Of a stretch of 64,000 nt of DNA, positions 19,285 to 29,321 are shown one piece after another. The notes beneath the pieces were generated by a model. That model did no database searches. It was not told the DNA's origin and worked only from the letters and a program-made list of their open reading frames with translations. The stretch comes from Halopseudomonas yangmingensis (GTDB taxonomy: Bacteria; Pseudomonadota; Gammaproteobacteria; Pseudomonadales; Pseudomonadaceae). The stretch covers positions 363,002 through 427,001 of the forward strand of contig NZ_FOUI01000002.1 in the NCBI RefSeq assembly GCF_900114825.1, in the 5' to 3' direction. Positions within the stretch are counted from its first letter, which is position 1. Each line of letters opens with the position of its first letter. The translations under genes and the position numbers were made by a program.

Positions 19285-19710
19285 ATGCGTATGATCACAA
19301 CTCTGGGCGCAATTGCCGCCCTTACAGCAGCCTTCACAGCTCACGCCGACAACGCCGAACGTCACCTGCTCCTGCTCAACAGCGGCTCCCTGCAAACCCA
19401 GGGCATGGCACTGGTGCTGGGCAATGCCATTGCCGAACGCGGCCACAGGGTGGATGTATTGTTATGTGACAGCGCCGGCGACCTGGCACTCAAGGATGCC
19501 GCACCAGCCGCTCTGGAGCCGCTCAAGGCCAGCCCGGTCCAGTTGCTTGGCAAACTGCAACAGGGTGGCGCCACTGTCAGCGTGTGCGCCCTGTACCTGC
19601 CGAACAGCCCGCATGACAGTAACGACCTGCGAGAGGGGATCACGGTTGCCACGCCACCAGCGATCGCTGAGCGCATGACCGCCGCCGATACCCGCGTTCA
19701 TATCTTCTGA
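19285..19710 (+). CDS. Periplasmic DsrE-like sulfur-relay protein
   Basis: The 141-residue protein has a signal peptide (MRMITTLGAIAALTAAFTAHA) and a DsrE/DsrF-like fold: HLLLLNSGSLQTQGMALVLGNAIAERGHRVDVLLCDSAGDLALKD, then VSVCALYLPN. Cys60 and Cys100 (approximate) are the only cysteines of the mature part and could carry sulfur, as in TusD/DsrE proteins. Unlike those it is predicted to be exported. It lies 15 bases before a rhodanese gene that also has a signal peptide, so a periplasmic sulfur-handling pair is likely. Confidence 0.75.
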   Translation: MRMITTLGAIAALTAAFTAHADNAERHLLLLNSGSLQTQGMALVLGNAIAERGHRVDVLLCDSAGDLALKDAAPAALEPLKASPVQLLGKLQQGGATVSVCALYLPNSPHDSNDLREGITVATPPAIAERMTAADTRVHIF

Positions 19711-19725
19711 TTCAGGGAGCGCCCC

Positions 19726-20262
19726 ATGAAATACTGGATCACCCTTCTGGCACTGGCTTTCACATCCAACCTGCTGGCAGATGACTTCGGTATCACCCCT
19801 GCCGACACCCATGCGCTGGTCACGCAACAACCTGACAAGGTGCTGTTCATTGATGTGCGTGATCCGGTAGAAATCATGTTCATCGGTCATCCGCAAGGTG
19901 CTGATGCCAACATCCCCTTCCTGCTGGTCGACCGTTCCGACTTTGACGCACAGAACACCCGCTTTCGCCTGAACCAGAACCCTGACTTTGCCGCTTCTGT
20001 AGACGCGGCGCTGGCTGCCAAAGGACTGGACCGCAGTGCGCCCGTCATCACTATCTGCCGCTCCGGCAGCGAGCGTGGCGAACCCAGCGCCAGCTTTCTG
20101 CGCGAACAGGGCTTTGCCGATGTCCGCTATGTCATCAACGGCTTCCAGGGCAGCAGCCGCAAGGACGCACCGCAGCAAGGCATGCGCACTGAAAACGGCT
20201 GGCAGAATGAAGGTCTGCCCTGGTCGGCCCGGATAAACCCGGAAACCATCTTCAGACCCTGA
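19726..20262 (+). CDS. Periplasmic rhodanese-domain protein
   Basis: This single-domain rhodanese of 178 residues has a signal peptide (MKYWITLLALAFTSNLLA). Rhodaneses carry sulfane sulfur as a cysteine persulfide. The active-site loop is CRSGSERG with Cys111, and the upstream VLFIDVRDPVEIMFIGHPQGADANIPF is the typical N-terminal half. It follows the DsrE-like gene with a GGGAGCGCCCC leader and precedes an RND efflux pair by 147 bases. Its donor and acceptor are unknown; the partner DsrE-like protein is a good candidate. Confidence 0.88.
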   Translation: MKYWITLLALAFTSNLLADDFGITPADTHALVTQQPDKVLFIDVRDPVEIMFIGHPQGADANIPFLLVDRSDFDAQNTRFRLNQNPDFAASVDAALAAKGLDRSAPVITICRSGSERGEPSASFLREQGFADVRYVINGFQGSSRKDAPQQGMRTENGWQNEGLPWSARINPETIFRP

Positions 20263-20409
20263 CCCCGCGAAACTGCCGCCGACGCGCGACTGCCCGTTGC
20301 GAGCCGGCGGGCAGCTCTTGCCCCGCACCCTGTATTCCGGCTATACAGTCCCAGCATCCGGCAGCCGTCAGGATTGGCTGCAAACCAACACAAAACAACA
20401 GGACTCCCC

Positions 20410-21648
20410 ATGCGCAAGCGCACCTTACCCCTCCTTATAGTTGCCATCGGCATTCTGGGGTTTATCCTGCTGCGCATCACCCGGCCCGAACCAGAACCGG
20501 CCACCCCGACCGAACGCAGTTGGCGGGTAGAAACACAGACCATCATCCCGCAACAACTGCAAGCCAACCTGACGTTGTACGGCACACTGGAATCACCCGA
20601 GCGCTTCACTGTGGTAGCCCCGCTGGCCGGGCGCATTTCCGCACTGCCTGTGCGCGATGGCGGGCAGGCCCGTCAGGGGCAAGCACTTCTACAGCTCGAT
20701 CCGGCCGACATCCAGCCGCGTTTGGCCCAGGCCCAGGCCGAACTGGACGATATTGAAGCCCAATTGCAAAGCGAGAAGCTTGGCAACAGCAACGACCGTG
20801 AGGCGCTGGCACTGGAACGCCGCCTGATGGACAACGCTGAACGCAACCTGCAGAGGGTCACCCAGCTGGTCGAACGCGAGTTGGCGCCGCGCTCCGAACT
20901 GGACAACGCCCGCGACCTGCATGACCGCGCCCAGCTCACCCTGAGCAACCGGCAACGCAGCCTGAACACCTTCAATGCCCGACTGGCGGCATTGCAGGCG
21001 CGACGAGAACGAGCCGCCGCCAACCTCGATGCGATTCGCCGGGATGTCGAGCGCAGCCAGCTGGCTGCGCCCTTTGACGGGCTGGTCGCCAACCTGCGGG
21101 TTGCAGTAGGCGACCAGGTCAATACCAACGCCCCGCTACTGGATTTCTACCCCCTTCAGGGCATGGAGTTACGCGCCCTGCTGCCACACCAGCACAGTCA
21201 GGACTTCCTCGATGCACTTGCCGCCGGCGAGCAGCTGGATGCCCGTAGCCTGGGCCGCGAACGCCCGCTGCAACTGGTGCTTGAGCGTATCGCCGGCCAG
21301 GCCGATGCCCGCGGCGTCGAGGCACTGTTCCGTGTACTCAACCCCGGTCCCGAACTGCGCCTTGGCAGCCTGCTGGCAATCAGTGTCGAGCGTCCCACCC
21401 GTGGCCTCAACGTAGCGCTTCCCTACACCGCACTCTATGGCAACGACAGCATCTACCAACTGGTAGACGGGCGCATGCACCGCCTGCAGATTGAACGGGT
21501 GGGCGAACAACTGGGCGAGAACGGCGAGCGGCTGATTCTGGTGCGTTCCGGGCAGCTTGAAAGCGGCATGCAGATCATCACCACACACTTGCCGAATGCC
21601 GTTCAAGGCCTGCGTGTCGACAGCGTCACGGAGGAGTCGGCACCATGA
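20410..21648 (+). CDS. RND efflux periplasmic adaptor (membrane fusion protein)
   Basis: The 412-residue adaptor has an N-terminal membrane anchor (LPLLIVAIGILGFILLRI), a biotinyl-lipoyl-like half (PLAGRISALPVRDGGQARQGQALLQLD), a long alpha-helical hairpin rich in Arg, Gln and Glu (about residues 95-205), the returning lipoyl half (LAAPFDGLVANLRVAVGDQVN) and a beta-barrel part. The start at 20410 was chosen over an upstream in-frame ATG because it begins directly with KRTLPLLIV. It overlaps the RND pump gene by ATGA. No outer-membrane channel gene is present here, so a shared TolC-type channel is assumed. Confidence 0.92.
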   Translation: MRKRTLPLLIVAIGILGFILLRITRPEPEPATPTERSWRVETQTIIPQQLQANLTLYGTLESPERFTVVAPLAGRISALPVRDGGQARQGQALLQLDPADIQPRLAQAQAELDDIEAQLQSEKLGNSNDREALALERRLMDNAERNLQRVTQLVERELAPRSELDNARDLHDRAQLTLSNRQRSLNTFNARLAALQARRERAAANLDAIRRDVERSQLAAPFDGLVANLRVAVGDQVNTNAPLLDFYPLQGMELRALLPHQHSQDFLDALAAGEQLDARSLGRERPLQLVLERIAGQADARGVEALFRVLNPGPELRLGSLLAISVERPTRGLNVALPYTALYGNDSIYQLVDGRMHRLQIERVGEQLGENGERLILVRSGQLESGMQIITTHLPNAVQGLRVDSVTEESAP

Positions 21649-24600
21649 GCCGCTCGCTCAGCCCGTTGGGTTTTTTTGTAAGGCACAAGGTAGCCGCCAA
21701 CCTGATCATGCTGTTGATGATTGGTGGTGGCCTGCTTGGCCTGTCGCGCATGAATATCCAGTTCTTTCCCAACTTCGCTCTGGATTTCGTCACAGTGCGG
21801 GTGGTCTGGACCGGTGCTGCCGCCGAGGACATCGAGCAGGCCATCACCATTCCGCTGGAGCAGCGCCTGCGCAGCCTGCCCAATCTGAAAAACATGACAT
21901 CCACCTCGGCCCAGGGCGTATCCAGCATCACCCTGGAGTTTCGCGAAGGCACTGATCCCATCATTGCCCTGGACGACACGCGCCAGCAGGTCGACGAGTT
22001 CCGCAACCTGCCGGGAGACGCCGAAAAGCCCGAAGTGACCCGAGTGGCCCGCTACGAGCCGATCGCCAGCCTGGTGCTGTTCGGCCCCTACACTGACCAT
22101 GAACTGCGCAGCCTGGCCAACCGCTTCGAGCGCGAACTGCTGTCACGCGGCATCGACAAGGTGGAAATCCGCGGCCTGCCCAAACAGCAGATCAGCATAG
22201 AGGTGGGGAGCACCAGCCTACAACAACTGGGCTTGTCCCTTGACCAGCTCGGAGACCGTGTAGCCGCCACCTCCCGCGACCTCCCCGCCGGTCTTGTCGG
22301 CGACGACGAAGCCGCCCGCGAGTTGCGCGCCATCGAACAAAGACGCAGCCCTGCCGGCTTTGCCGACCTGCCCCTGCTACCGGGCAGCAACAGCCATCTG
22401 CTGCTCGGCGACATTGCCGATATCCGTCTCGAACCCATGCGCAACCAGCCTTTGGTAAGGCATGCCGAACTACCCGCCGTTGAACTGCAACTACAGCGAG
22501 CGGAAACCGGCAACTCGCTGAAGTCCGCACGCATCCTTGCTGACTGGCTCGAGGAAGTCCGTCCCGGACTGCCACCGGACATGGGGCTGCACATCTACGA
22601 TGAAGCCTGGCAACTGATCAACGACCGCATCAGCCTGCTGGTCAATAACGGCATTACCGGCCTGCTGCTGGTAGTGCTGCTGCTCTATCTGTTCCTGCCC
22701 GGACGCGTTGCGCTCTGGGTTGCCATCGGCATTCCCACTGCCTTTATGGCAGCGCTGCTGGTGTTCTGGCTGATCGGCGGCAGCATCAACATGATGTCGC
22801 TGTTCGCCCTGATCATGGCGCTGGGGGTAATCGTCGACGACGCCATTGTGGTCGGCGAAGATGCCGACGCACATTTCCGCAGTGGCGAACAGGCCGAATA
22901 TGCCTCCGAAGGTGCGGCAAAACGCATGCTCTGGCCGGTACTGGCCTCCTCGTTGACCACCATCGCCGCCTTCATGCCACTGCTGATGGTGGGCGGCATC
23001 ATCGGCAACATCCTCAAGGATATTCCGGTGGTGATGATCTGCATCCTGATCGCCTCGCTGGTGGAGTGTTTTATCGTTCTGCCACACCACCTGCGCTCGG
23101 CCTTCAACCCGTCGTCCCGCAGCAACAATAAACCCGGTCGACTGAGCGCGCTCGGCGGCTGGATCGAAAGGCGGCGCGACCGCTTCGAGCAGCGCTTCGA
23201 GCAACTGCGTGATGGCCCCTTCCGGCGGCTGTCGGCCTGGACCCTGAGCCATCGCAGCGCCACCCTGGCCATCGCATTTACCTGCGTAATGCTGACCGCC
23301 GGCCTGGTCAGCAGCGGCCGCCTGGGCTTTACCTTCTTCCCGACACCCGAACCACAGGTGCTCTACGCCAACGCCAGCTTTGTTGCCGGCACGCCCAAAT
23401 CGGTAGTCGATGACTTCCTGCTACACCTGGAACAGACCCTCAACCAGACCGAGAACGAACTGGGCGGCGATCTGATCCTCACCGCCATTACCCGTCGTGG
23501 CGAAATCATCGGCGCTGCCGGCATGGGCAGGCGCGGCGACCAACTGGGCTCGCTACTGATAGAACTGACGTCGCCGGATCATCGCGATGTGCGCAACCAG
23601 ACCTTCATCCGCGCCTGGCAAGACAACATAGAGATGCCGCCCGGCATTGATCGTCTTACCGTCAGTGAGCGCGTTGCCGGCCCGCCCGGCAAGGATGTCA
23701 ATGTTCGCCTGACCGGCGAAGACCCGATACGGCTCAAAGCGGCCGCCGATGCCGTTGGCGTGATGCTGGGAGGCATCGAAGGGGTGCTCAGCACCGAGGA
23801 CGACATGGCCTGGGGCCGTGAACAACTGGTATACAGCCTGACGACCTATGGTCAGTCCCTGGGGCTAAGCACCCAAAGCCTCGGACGTCAGCTGCGTGCT
23901 GCCTACGATGGCCGTCTGGTACAGATTTTCCAGCGTCAGTCGGACGAAGTCGAAGTGCGCGTACAGTTGCCGCGGGATGAACGCGGACGTCTGGCCAGTC
24001 TGGCCGAACTGAATATCCGCCTGGATGACGGGCGCTTTGTGCCCCTTGAGCAGGTGGCGCGCTTCTCCGCCCAGCAGGGTTTTGAAGCACTGCGGCATGC
24101 CGACGCCCGGCTGGCGGTCGAGATCACCGCCGATATAGATCTCAGCCGCACCAACGCCGGACAGGTTCTGGAAAGTCTGGGCAAAGTGCTGCCGCAAGTA
24201 GCCGCCGAACACAATGTGCGCTACAGCTTTGAGGGTCGTTCTGCCGACCAGCGCGAAACCATGGCGGACATGCGCGCCGGCCTGCTGATCGGTGTATTGC
24301 TGATGTACGCCGTGCTGGTCTGGGTGTTCGCCTCATGGTCGACACCACTGATTGTCATGGCCGTGATACCGCTGGCGCTGGTCGGCGCGTTACTCGGTCA
24401 CTGGGTGCAGGGAATGAGCATCACCATGCTGTCACTGTTCGGCCTGTTCGGCCTGTCCGGCATCGTGGTCAACAACTCGATTATTCTGGTGAGCTTCTAT
24501 CAGACCCAGCGCCAGCGCGGGCTGGACATCAACGAAGCGATCAACCAGGCCGTGGTACAGCGTATGCGCGCGGTGCTGCTGACCTCGCTGACCACCATCG

Positions 24601-24788
24601 GCGGCCTGCTGCCACTGCTGTTCGAAACCTCGCTGCAGGCACAGTTCCTGATCCCGATGGCGACCTCGATCGCCTTCGGACTGGGCTTCTCCACCCTGCT
24701 GGTACTGCTGGTGATACCGGCATTGCTGTCGGTACTGGAGGAACTCAAGGAGCGCCGCGCATCCCGCACAGCACCAGAGGAAGCCTGA
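21645..24788 (+). CDS. RND-family efflux pump inner-membrane protein
   Basis: The 1047-residue pump has the two-half RND organisation: a membrane helix, a large periplasmic loop, then five helices, repeated. Proton-relay aspartates are visible in FALIMALGVIVDDAIVVGEDA of the first half; the second half has the matching GLFGLSGIVVNNSIILVSFY. Motifs NIQFFPNF and VWTGAAAEDIEQAITIPLEQ match AcrB-type proteins of the lower-similarity group often without known substrate. It is translationally coupled to the adaptor. Substrate is unknown; the upstream DsrE-like and rhodanese genes make sulfur compounds or reactive thiols worth testing. Confidence 0.93.
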   Translation: MSRSLSPLGFFVRHKVAANLIMLLMIGGGLLGLSRMNIQFFPNFALDFVTVRVVWTGAAAEDIEQAITIPLEQRLRSLPNLKNMTSTSAQGVSSITLEFREGTDPIIALDDTRQQVDEFRNLPGDAEKPEVTRVARYEPIASLVLFGPYTDHELRSLANRFERELLSRGIDKVEIRGLPKQQISIEVGSTSLQQLGLSLDQLGDRVAATSRDLPAGLVGDDEAARELRAIEQRRSPAGFADLPLLPGSNSHLLLGDIADIRLEPMRNQPLVRHAELPAVELQLQRAETGNSLKSARILADWLEEVRPGLPPDMGLHIYDEAWQLINDRISLLVNNGITGLLLVVLLLYLFLPGRVALWVAIGIPTAFMAALLVFWLIGGSINMMSLFALIMALGVIVDDAIVVGEDADAHFRSGEQAEYASEGAAKRMLWPVLASSLTTIAAFMPLLMVGGIIGNILKDIPVVMICILIASLVECFIVLPHHLRSAFNPSSRSNNKPGRLSALGGWIERRRDRFEQRFEQLRDGPFRRLSAWTLSHRSATLAIAFTCVMLTAGLVSSGRLGFTFFPTPEPQVLYANASFVAGTPKSVVDDFLLHLEQTLNQTENELGGDLILTAITRRGEIIGAAGMGRRGDQLGSLLIELTSPDHRDVRNQTFIRAWQDNIEMPPGIDRLTVSERVAGPPGKDVNVRLTGEDPIRLKAAADAVGVMLGGIEGVLSTEDDMAWGREQLVYSLTTYGQSLGLSTQSLGRQLRAAYDGRLVQIFQRQSDEVEVRVQLPRDERGRLASLAELNIRLDDGRFVPLEQVARFSAQQGFEALRHADARLAVEITADIDLSRTNAGQVLESLGKVLPQVAAEHNVRYSFEGRSADQRETMADMRAGLLIGVLLMYAVLVWVFASWSTPLIVMAVIPLALVGALLGHWVQGMSITMLSLFGLFGLSGIVVNNSIILVSFYQTQRQRGLDINEAINQAVVQRMRAVLLTSLTTIGGLLPLLFETSLQAQFLIPMATSIAFGLGFSTLLVLLVIPALLSVLEELKERRASRTAPEEA

Positions 24789-24799
24789 AGCGCAAGCCT

Positions 24800-25099
24800 T
24801 CAGGTGTACTTGATAAAGATCTTGCGCACCCGCTCCACTGCCTCGGCAGCGTTCTGGTCGGGCTCCTGCAGGGTTTCTTCAATCAGACAGGTCAGCATCA
24901 GCCGGTAGGCCTTGTCCAGTGCACTGCGCGAGGCGGAAAACTGCTGGGCCACAGCCTCGCAGGGTTCACCACGCCGAATCATCGCCTGAATCCCGCGGAT
25001 CTGCCCCTCGACCCTGGCAAGACGCTGCAACATGGCCTTCTGGCGATCGGCAGCAGCCTCGCACTCGATATTTTCTGATACTGCCGGCGTCTCGCTCAT
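24800..25099 (-). CDS. CsoR/RcnR/FrmR-family repressor with unusual cysteine pattern
   Basis: The 99-residue protein is a DUF156 regulator: RLARVEGQIRGIQAMIRRGEPCEAVAQQFSASRSALDKAYRLMLTC. The first conserved ligand is Cys47. In copper CsoR a His lies 25 residues later and a Cys 29 later. Here those positions are Leu72 and Thr76, while Cys71 sits 24 residues after Cys47. The copper site is therefore absent, and a Cys47-Cys71 thiol switch is possible. Cys13 is an additional cysteine near the N-terminus. The gene converges on the RND gene (11 bases between stops). Regulation of the sulfur/efflux cluster is inferred. Confidence 0.85.
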   Translation of the reverse strand: MSETPAVSENIECEAAADRQKAMLQRLARVEGQIRGIQAMIRRGEPCEAVAQQFSASRSALDKAYRLMLTCLIEETLQEPDQNAAEAVERVRKIFIKYT

Positions 25100-25121
25100 C
25101 TCTGCTCCAAACTGGATAACC

Positions 25122-25142
25122 GGCGCCGGTCCACCCGGCGCC
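25122..25142 (-). promoter_or_regulatory. Hairpin between the SPFH gene and the CsoR-like gene
   Basis: GGCGCCGG and CCGGCGCC pair perfectly around a five-base loop, 22 bases before the regulator's start codon. It could end transcription from the SPFH gene or act in the regulator's own leader or promoter. No T-run follows. Confidence 0.4.
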
Positions 25143-25208
25143 AGTGACAGTGTATGCCGATTTACCTGCAGCGGCCATCCTGAATGAGACGGTTTTGCAC
25201 CTCTGACC

Positions 25209-26144
25209 TCAGCTGCCTGACTGACTCTTGCCCGCCACTTCCAGCGTACGGGTAATCGCCGCCACTGCGCCGCCGATATTGCTCAGCTCCGCCGGCAGAA
25301 TCATGGTGTTGTTGGTTTTCGCCAGCTTGCCGAATTCATGCACGTACTGCTCCGCCACCCGCAGAGCCACCGCGTCCTTGCCACCCTGAGTATTGATCGC
25401 TTCGGCCACCCGGCGCAGACCTTCTGCTGTGGCCGTGGCAATCAGCTCGATCTCACGGGCCTTGCCCTCCGCCTCATTGATCTGGCGCATCTTGTCCGCT
25501 TCGGACAGGTTGATGGTCTCCTGCTTCATACCCTCGGAAACGTTGATCTTGGCCTGACGCTCACCTTCGGACTGCGCCACTACGGCGCGCCGTTCCCGCT
25601 CGGCGCGCATCTGCTTTTCCAGGGCGTCGAGGATGGTTGCCGGCAGCTCGATATCGGCGATCTCGTAACGTAGCACCTTCACACCCCAAGGCTTGGCGGC
25701 ATCATCGAGCGCCTGCACCACCTGCACGTTGATGGTCTCACGCTCCTCGAAAGTCTTGTCCAGATCAATCTTGCCGACTACCGAACGCAGCGTGGTCTGC
25801 GCCAACTGCATGGCCGCATAGCGGTAGTCATTGATGCCGTAACTGGCCTGCTTGGGATCCACCACCTGCAGGTAGATCACCCCATTCACCACCACCTGGA
25901 TATTGTCCTTGGTCACACAGGCCTGACGCGGCACATCAATCGCCTCCTCCTTCAGCGTGTGCTTGTAGGCGATACGGTCGACAAAGGGAATCAGCAAGTG
26001 AAAGCCGGCTTCCAGGGTCTTCACATACTTGCCCAGACGCTCAACCACATAGGCCGAACGCTGCGGCACAATCTGTGCCGTCTTGGCGATGGTGACAATA
26101 ATAAGCGCGAGAAACGCCAGTGAAATCAGTGTAACGATATCCAT
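25209..26144 (-). CDS. SPFH/Band 7 membrane protein (stomatin/QmcA-like)
   Basis: The 311-residue protein has one N-terminal membrane anchor (VTLISLAFLALIIVTIA), then an SPFH domain starting RSAYVVERLGKYVKTLEAGFHLLIPFVDRIAYKHTLKEEAIDVP and a long charged coiled-coil region (about residues 165-250, rich in Glu, Arg, Lys). This is the architecture of bacterial stomatins such as E. coli QmcA, which form large membrane cages. The NfeD-like gene lies immediately upstream on the same strand, the usual partner of this family. The role in membrane microdomains is family knowledge, not visible here. Confidence 0.92.
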   Translation of the reverse strand: MDIVTLISLAFLALIIVTIAKTAQIVPQRSAYVVERLGKYVKTLEAGFHLLIPFVDRIAYKHTLKEEAIDVPRQACVTKDNIQVVVNGVIYLQVVDPKQASYGINDYRYAAMQLAQTTLRSVVGKIDLDKTFEERETINVQVVQALDDAAKPWGVKVLRYEIADIELPATILDALEKQMRAERERRAVVAQSEGERQAKINVSEGMKQETINLSEADKMRQINEAEGKAREIELIATATAEGLRRVAEAINTQGGKDAVALRVAEQYVHEFGKLAKTNNTMILPAELSNIGGAVAAITRTLEVAGKSQSGS

Positions 26145-26198
26145 ACGATTGATCCTTGCTTGCTGTTGTTGTGCGAATGTGCCGGCCTGACCGGCACG

Positions 26199-26657
26199 CT
26201 ATGACTTGTTGCCGACCTGCAGCACTATGCCAGTATGCCCGACTACCCAGGCCACCTCACCGGTTTTGAATGGAAGTTCGGATTCGGCATCCCAGCGGGC
26301 GCCATTCAGGCTGACCACACCGGCGCCGTTGACAAAATCACTGAGCACCGTGACGCGTGCGCCCAGCAGACCGGCATCATCCAGATCATGGGTGGACTTG
26401 TCTGCCTCTGCCCCATGCATCCAGCGCCGGAAGCGCTGGCGCAGTAAAAAAAGGAACACCACACTGCTGATACCGAACAGGCTTAACTGCACGGCCAGCG
26501 AGTCAACCAGCCCGATCAGGGTCAGCAATCCAACCAGCAACGCACCAATTCCGAAAAACACGGCGATCACGCCGGGTACAAAAAACTCGGAAATCAGCAA
26601 CAGCAATCCCAGCAGCAGCCAGAATGCATAACCGTCAAACGCCAGTGCCTGCCACAT
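26199..26657 (-). CDS. NfeD-like membrane protein
   Basis: This short NfeD protein of 152 residues has no serine-protease domain. It has hydrophobic segments AFWLLLGLLLLISEFFVPGVIAVFFGIGALLVGLLTLIGL and LFGISSVVFLFLL, then a cytoplasmic OB-fold-like domain ending GVVSLNGARWDAESELPFKTGEVAWVVGHTGIVLQV. The start at 26657 is preferred over one 30 bases upstream because AAGGAAG precedes it. It forms a two-gene operon with the SPFH gene, a conserved pairing. Confidence 0.9.
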   Translation of the reverse strand: MWQALAFDGYAFWLLLGLLLLISEFFVPGVIAVFFGIGALLVGLLTLIGLVDSLAVQLSLFGISSVVFLFLLRQRFRRWMHGAEADKSTHDLDDAGLLGARVTVLSDFVNGAGVVSLNGARWDAESELPFKTGEVAWVVGHTGIVLQVGNKS

Positions 26658-27907
<1,250 letters not shown>

Positions 27908-27912
27908 GCCGA

Positions 27913-27938
27913 CAGCGGGCCGACCTGCCGGCCCGCTG
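27913..27938 (+). promoter_or_regulatory. Hairpin between lipA and lifO
   Basis: CAGCGGGCCG and CGGCCCGCTG pair perfectly over ten bases with a six-base loop, five bases after the lipA stop and about 30 before lifO. Without a T-run it is more likely to stabilise lipA mRNA or partly reduce lifO expression than to terminate fully. Confidence 0.55.
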
Positions 27939-27968
27939 ACTCCCTGCAGTGATTATGGAACCCTGCCG

Positions 27969-28964
27969 ATGAAACCCCTGGTATATGCCCCCCTGCTGGC
28001 CAGTGCGCTGCTGCTTGGCTGGTACCTGCTGCCCGAGCGGGAAACGCCTGAGCCGCGGCAAGCTGCTGTTGCGACGCCCCCGCCTGCCAGCCCCCCAACC
28101 GCCCTGCCAGCCATGCTGACAAACCAGAGGCCGGAGCAACCGCCACTGGAAGCCTCGCAACGCGGCACCCAGGTTGACGGTCAGTTGCAGGTGGATGCCA
28201 ACGGCAACCTGATCGTCACCGACCAGCTGCGCCACCTGTTCGACTACTTCCTTAGCGCGGTCGGCGAAATCAGCCATGCACAGGCACTGCAGCGGATTCG
28301 CCAGTACCTGCAGGCCAACCTGCGCGCACCGGCCCTGCAGCAGGCCGAACAGCTGCTGGACAGTTATGTGGAATACCTGCAGGCGTTGATCGAGCTGGAG
28401 GAACGCTTTCCGGTGGTAGCCGATCTGGACGGCCTGCGCGCCCGCGAACTGGCCGTACAACGACTGCGCGCCAGCCTGTTTGATGCCGAAGCGCATGCCG
28501 CCTTCTTTGCCAAGGAAGAGCTGTACAACGGCTTTACCCTCGATCGCCTGGCCATCCAGCATGACAGCCAGTCAAGCGCGGCGGAAAAGGCCGAACAGAT
28601 AGAGGCGCTGCGCGAGGGACTGCCGGAGGAACTGCAGGCCCTGCTGGTGCCGCAACTGCACAGTGAACTGCGCCAGCAGACCAGTCAGTTGCAGGCACAG
28701 GGCGCCAGTGCCGAGGAAATTCGCGAACTGCGCATGAATATGGTCGGCCCGGAGGCCACCGCGCGGCTGGAAGCGCTGGATCAGCAACGCAACCAATGGC
28801 AGCAACGCTTCCAGCGTTTTAGCGAGCAGCGCCAGCAGATACTGCGGCAATCAGGATTGGCTGACAGTGATCGTCAGGCGGAGCTAGAGCAGCTGCTGCA
28901 CAGCCAGTTCACCGACAGTGAACGGCTGCGCGTGCTGAGCTTGCTGGAACTGCAGGGCGACTGA
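27969..28964 (+). CDS. lifO: Lipase-specific foldase (chaperone)
   Basis: The 331-residue steric chaperone is anchored in the inner membrane by LVYAPLLASALLLGWYLLP, followed by a Pro/Ala-rich linker to about residue 60. The family motif R-x-x-FDY-(F/C)-LSA-x-GE appears as RHLFDYFLSAVGE near residue 88. The rest is helical, consistent with the known wrap-around fold that activates the lipase in the periplasm. It lies 61 bases after lipA. Its stop codon is one base from the ydbL stop on the other strand. Confidence 0.95.
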   Translation: MKPLVYAPLLASALLLGWYLLPERETPEPRQAAVATPPPASPPTALPAMLTNQRPEQPPLEASQRGTQVDGQLQVDANGNLIVTDQLRHLFDYFLSAVGEISHAQALQRIRQYLQANLRAPALQQAEQLLDSYVEYLQALIELEERFPVVADLDGLRARELAVQRLRASLFDAEAHAAFFAKEELYNGFTLDRLAIQHDSQSSAAEKAEQIEALREGLPEELQALLVPQLHSELRQQTSQLQAQGASAEEIRELRMNMVGPEATARLEALDQQRNQWQQRFQRFSEQRQQILRQSGLADSDRQAELEQLLHSQFTDSERLRVLSLLELQGD

Positions 28965-28965
28965 A

Positions 28966-29310
28966 CTACTTGCGTGTCCAGCCGCCATTCAGGCGAATGT
29001 ACTGACCGGCTGGCGTGCGCTCGATAGCCTTCTTGCCGGCCATGGCCTCGACATCGCCGAGGTTGATGCGGTTTTCCGTGGCCAGCCGCTGGTATTCCGC
29101 GCGGCGCGCCTGATTGATCAGCCGGGTAATGGACTCAGCCTCGGTGCCAGGACGCACCACGCCGAGATAGCCGTCGACCTGCTCACCCACCTGGCCAGCC
29201 GCCTTGGCCGCCGGCAACGCAGTCATCGCCTGACTCAGATCCATTGCCAGCAAGGAGCCGCTGAACAGCAGGGTCAGCAGCAAAAGTGTATTTCGTGTCA
29301 GTGCGCGCAT
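28966..29310 (-). CDS. ydbL: YdbL-family periplasmic protein (DUF1318)
   Basis: The 114-residue protein has a signal peptide (NTLLLLTLLFSGSLLA) and a short mature domain: AKAAGQVGEQVDGYLGVVRPGTEAESITRLINQARRAEYQRLATENRI, with VEAMAGKKAIERTPAGQYI. This matches E. coli YdbL, which modulates the YdbH-YnbE envelope bridge. It is the last gene of ydbH-ynbE-ydbL, 11 bases after ynbE. Confidence 0.88.
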   Translation of the reverse strand: MRALTRNTLLLLTLLFSGSLLAMDLSQAMTALPAAKAAGQVGEQVDGYLGVVRPGTEAESITRLINQARRAEYQRLATENRINLGDVEAMAGKKAIERTPAGQYIRLNGGWTRK

Positions 29311-29321
29311 GATCAGGCTCC

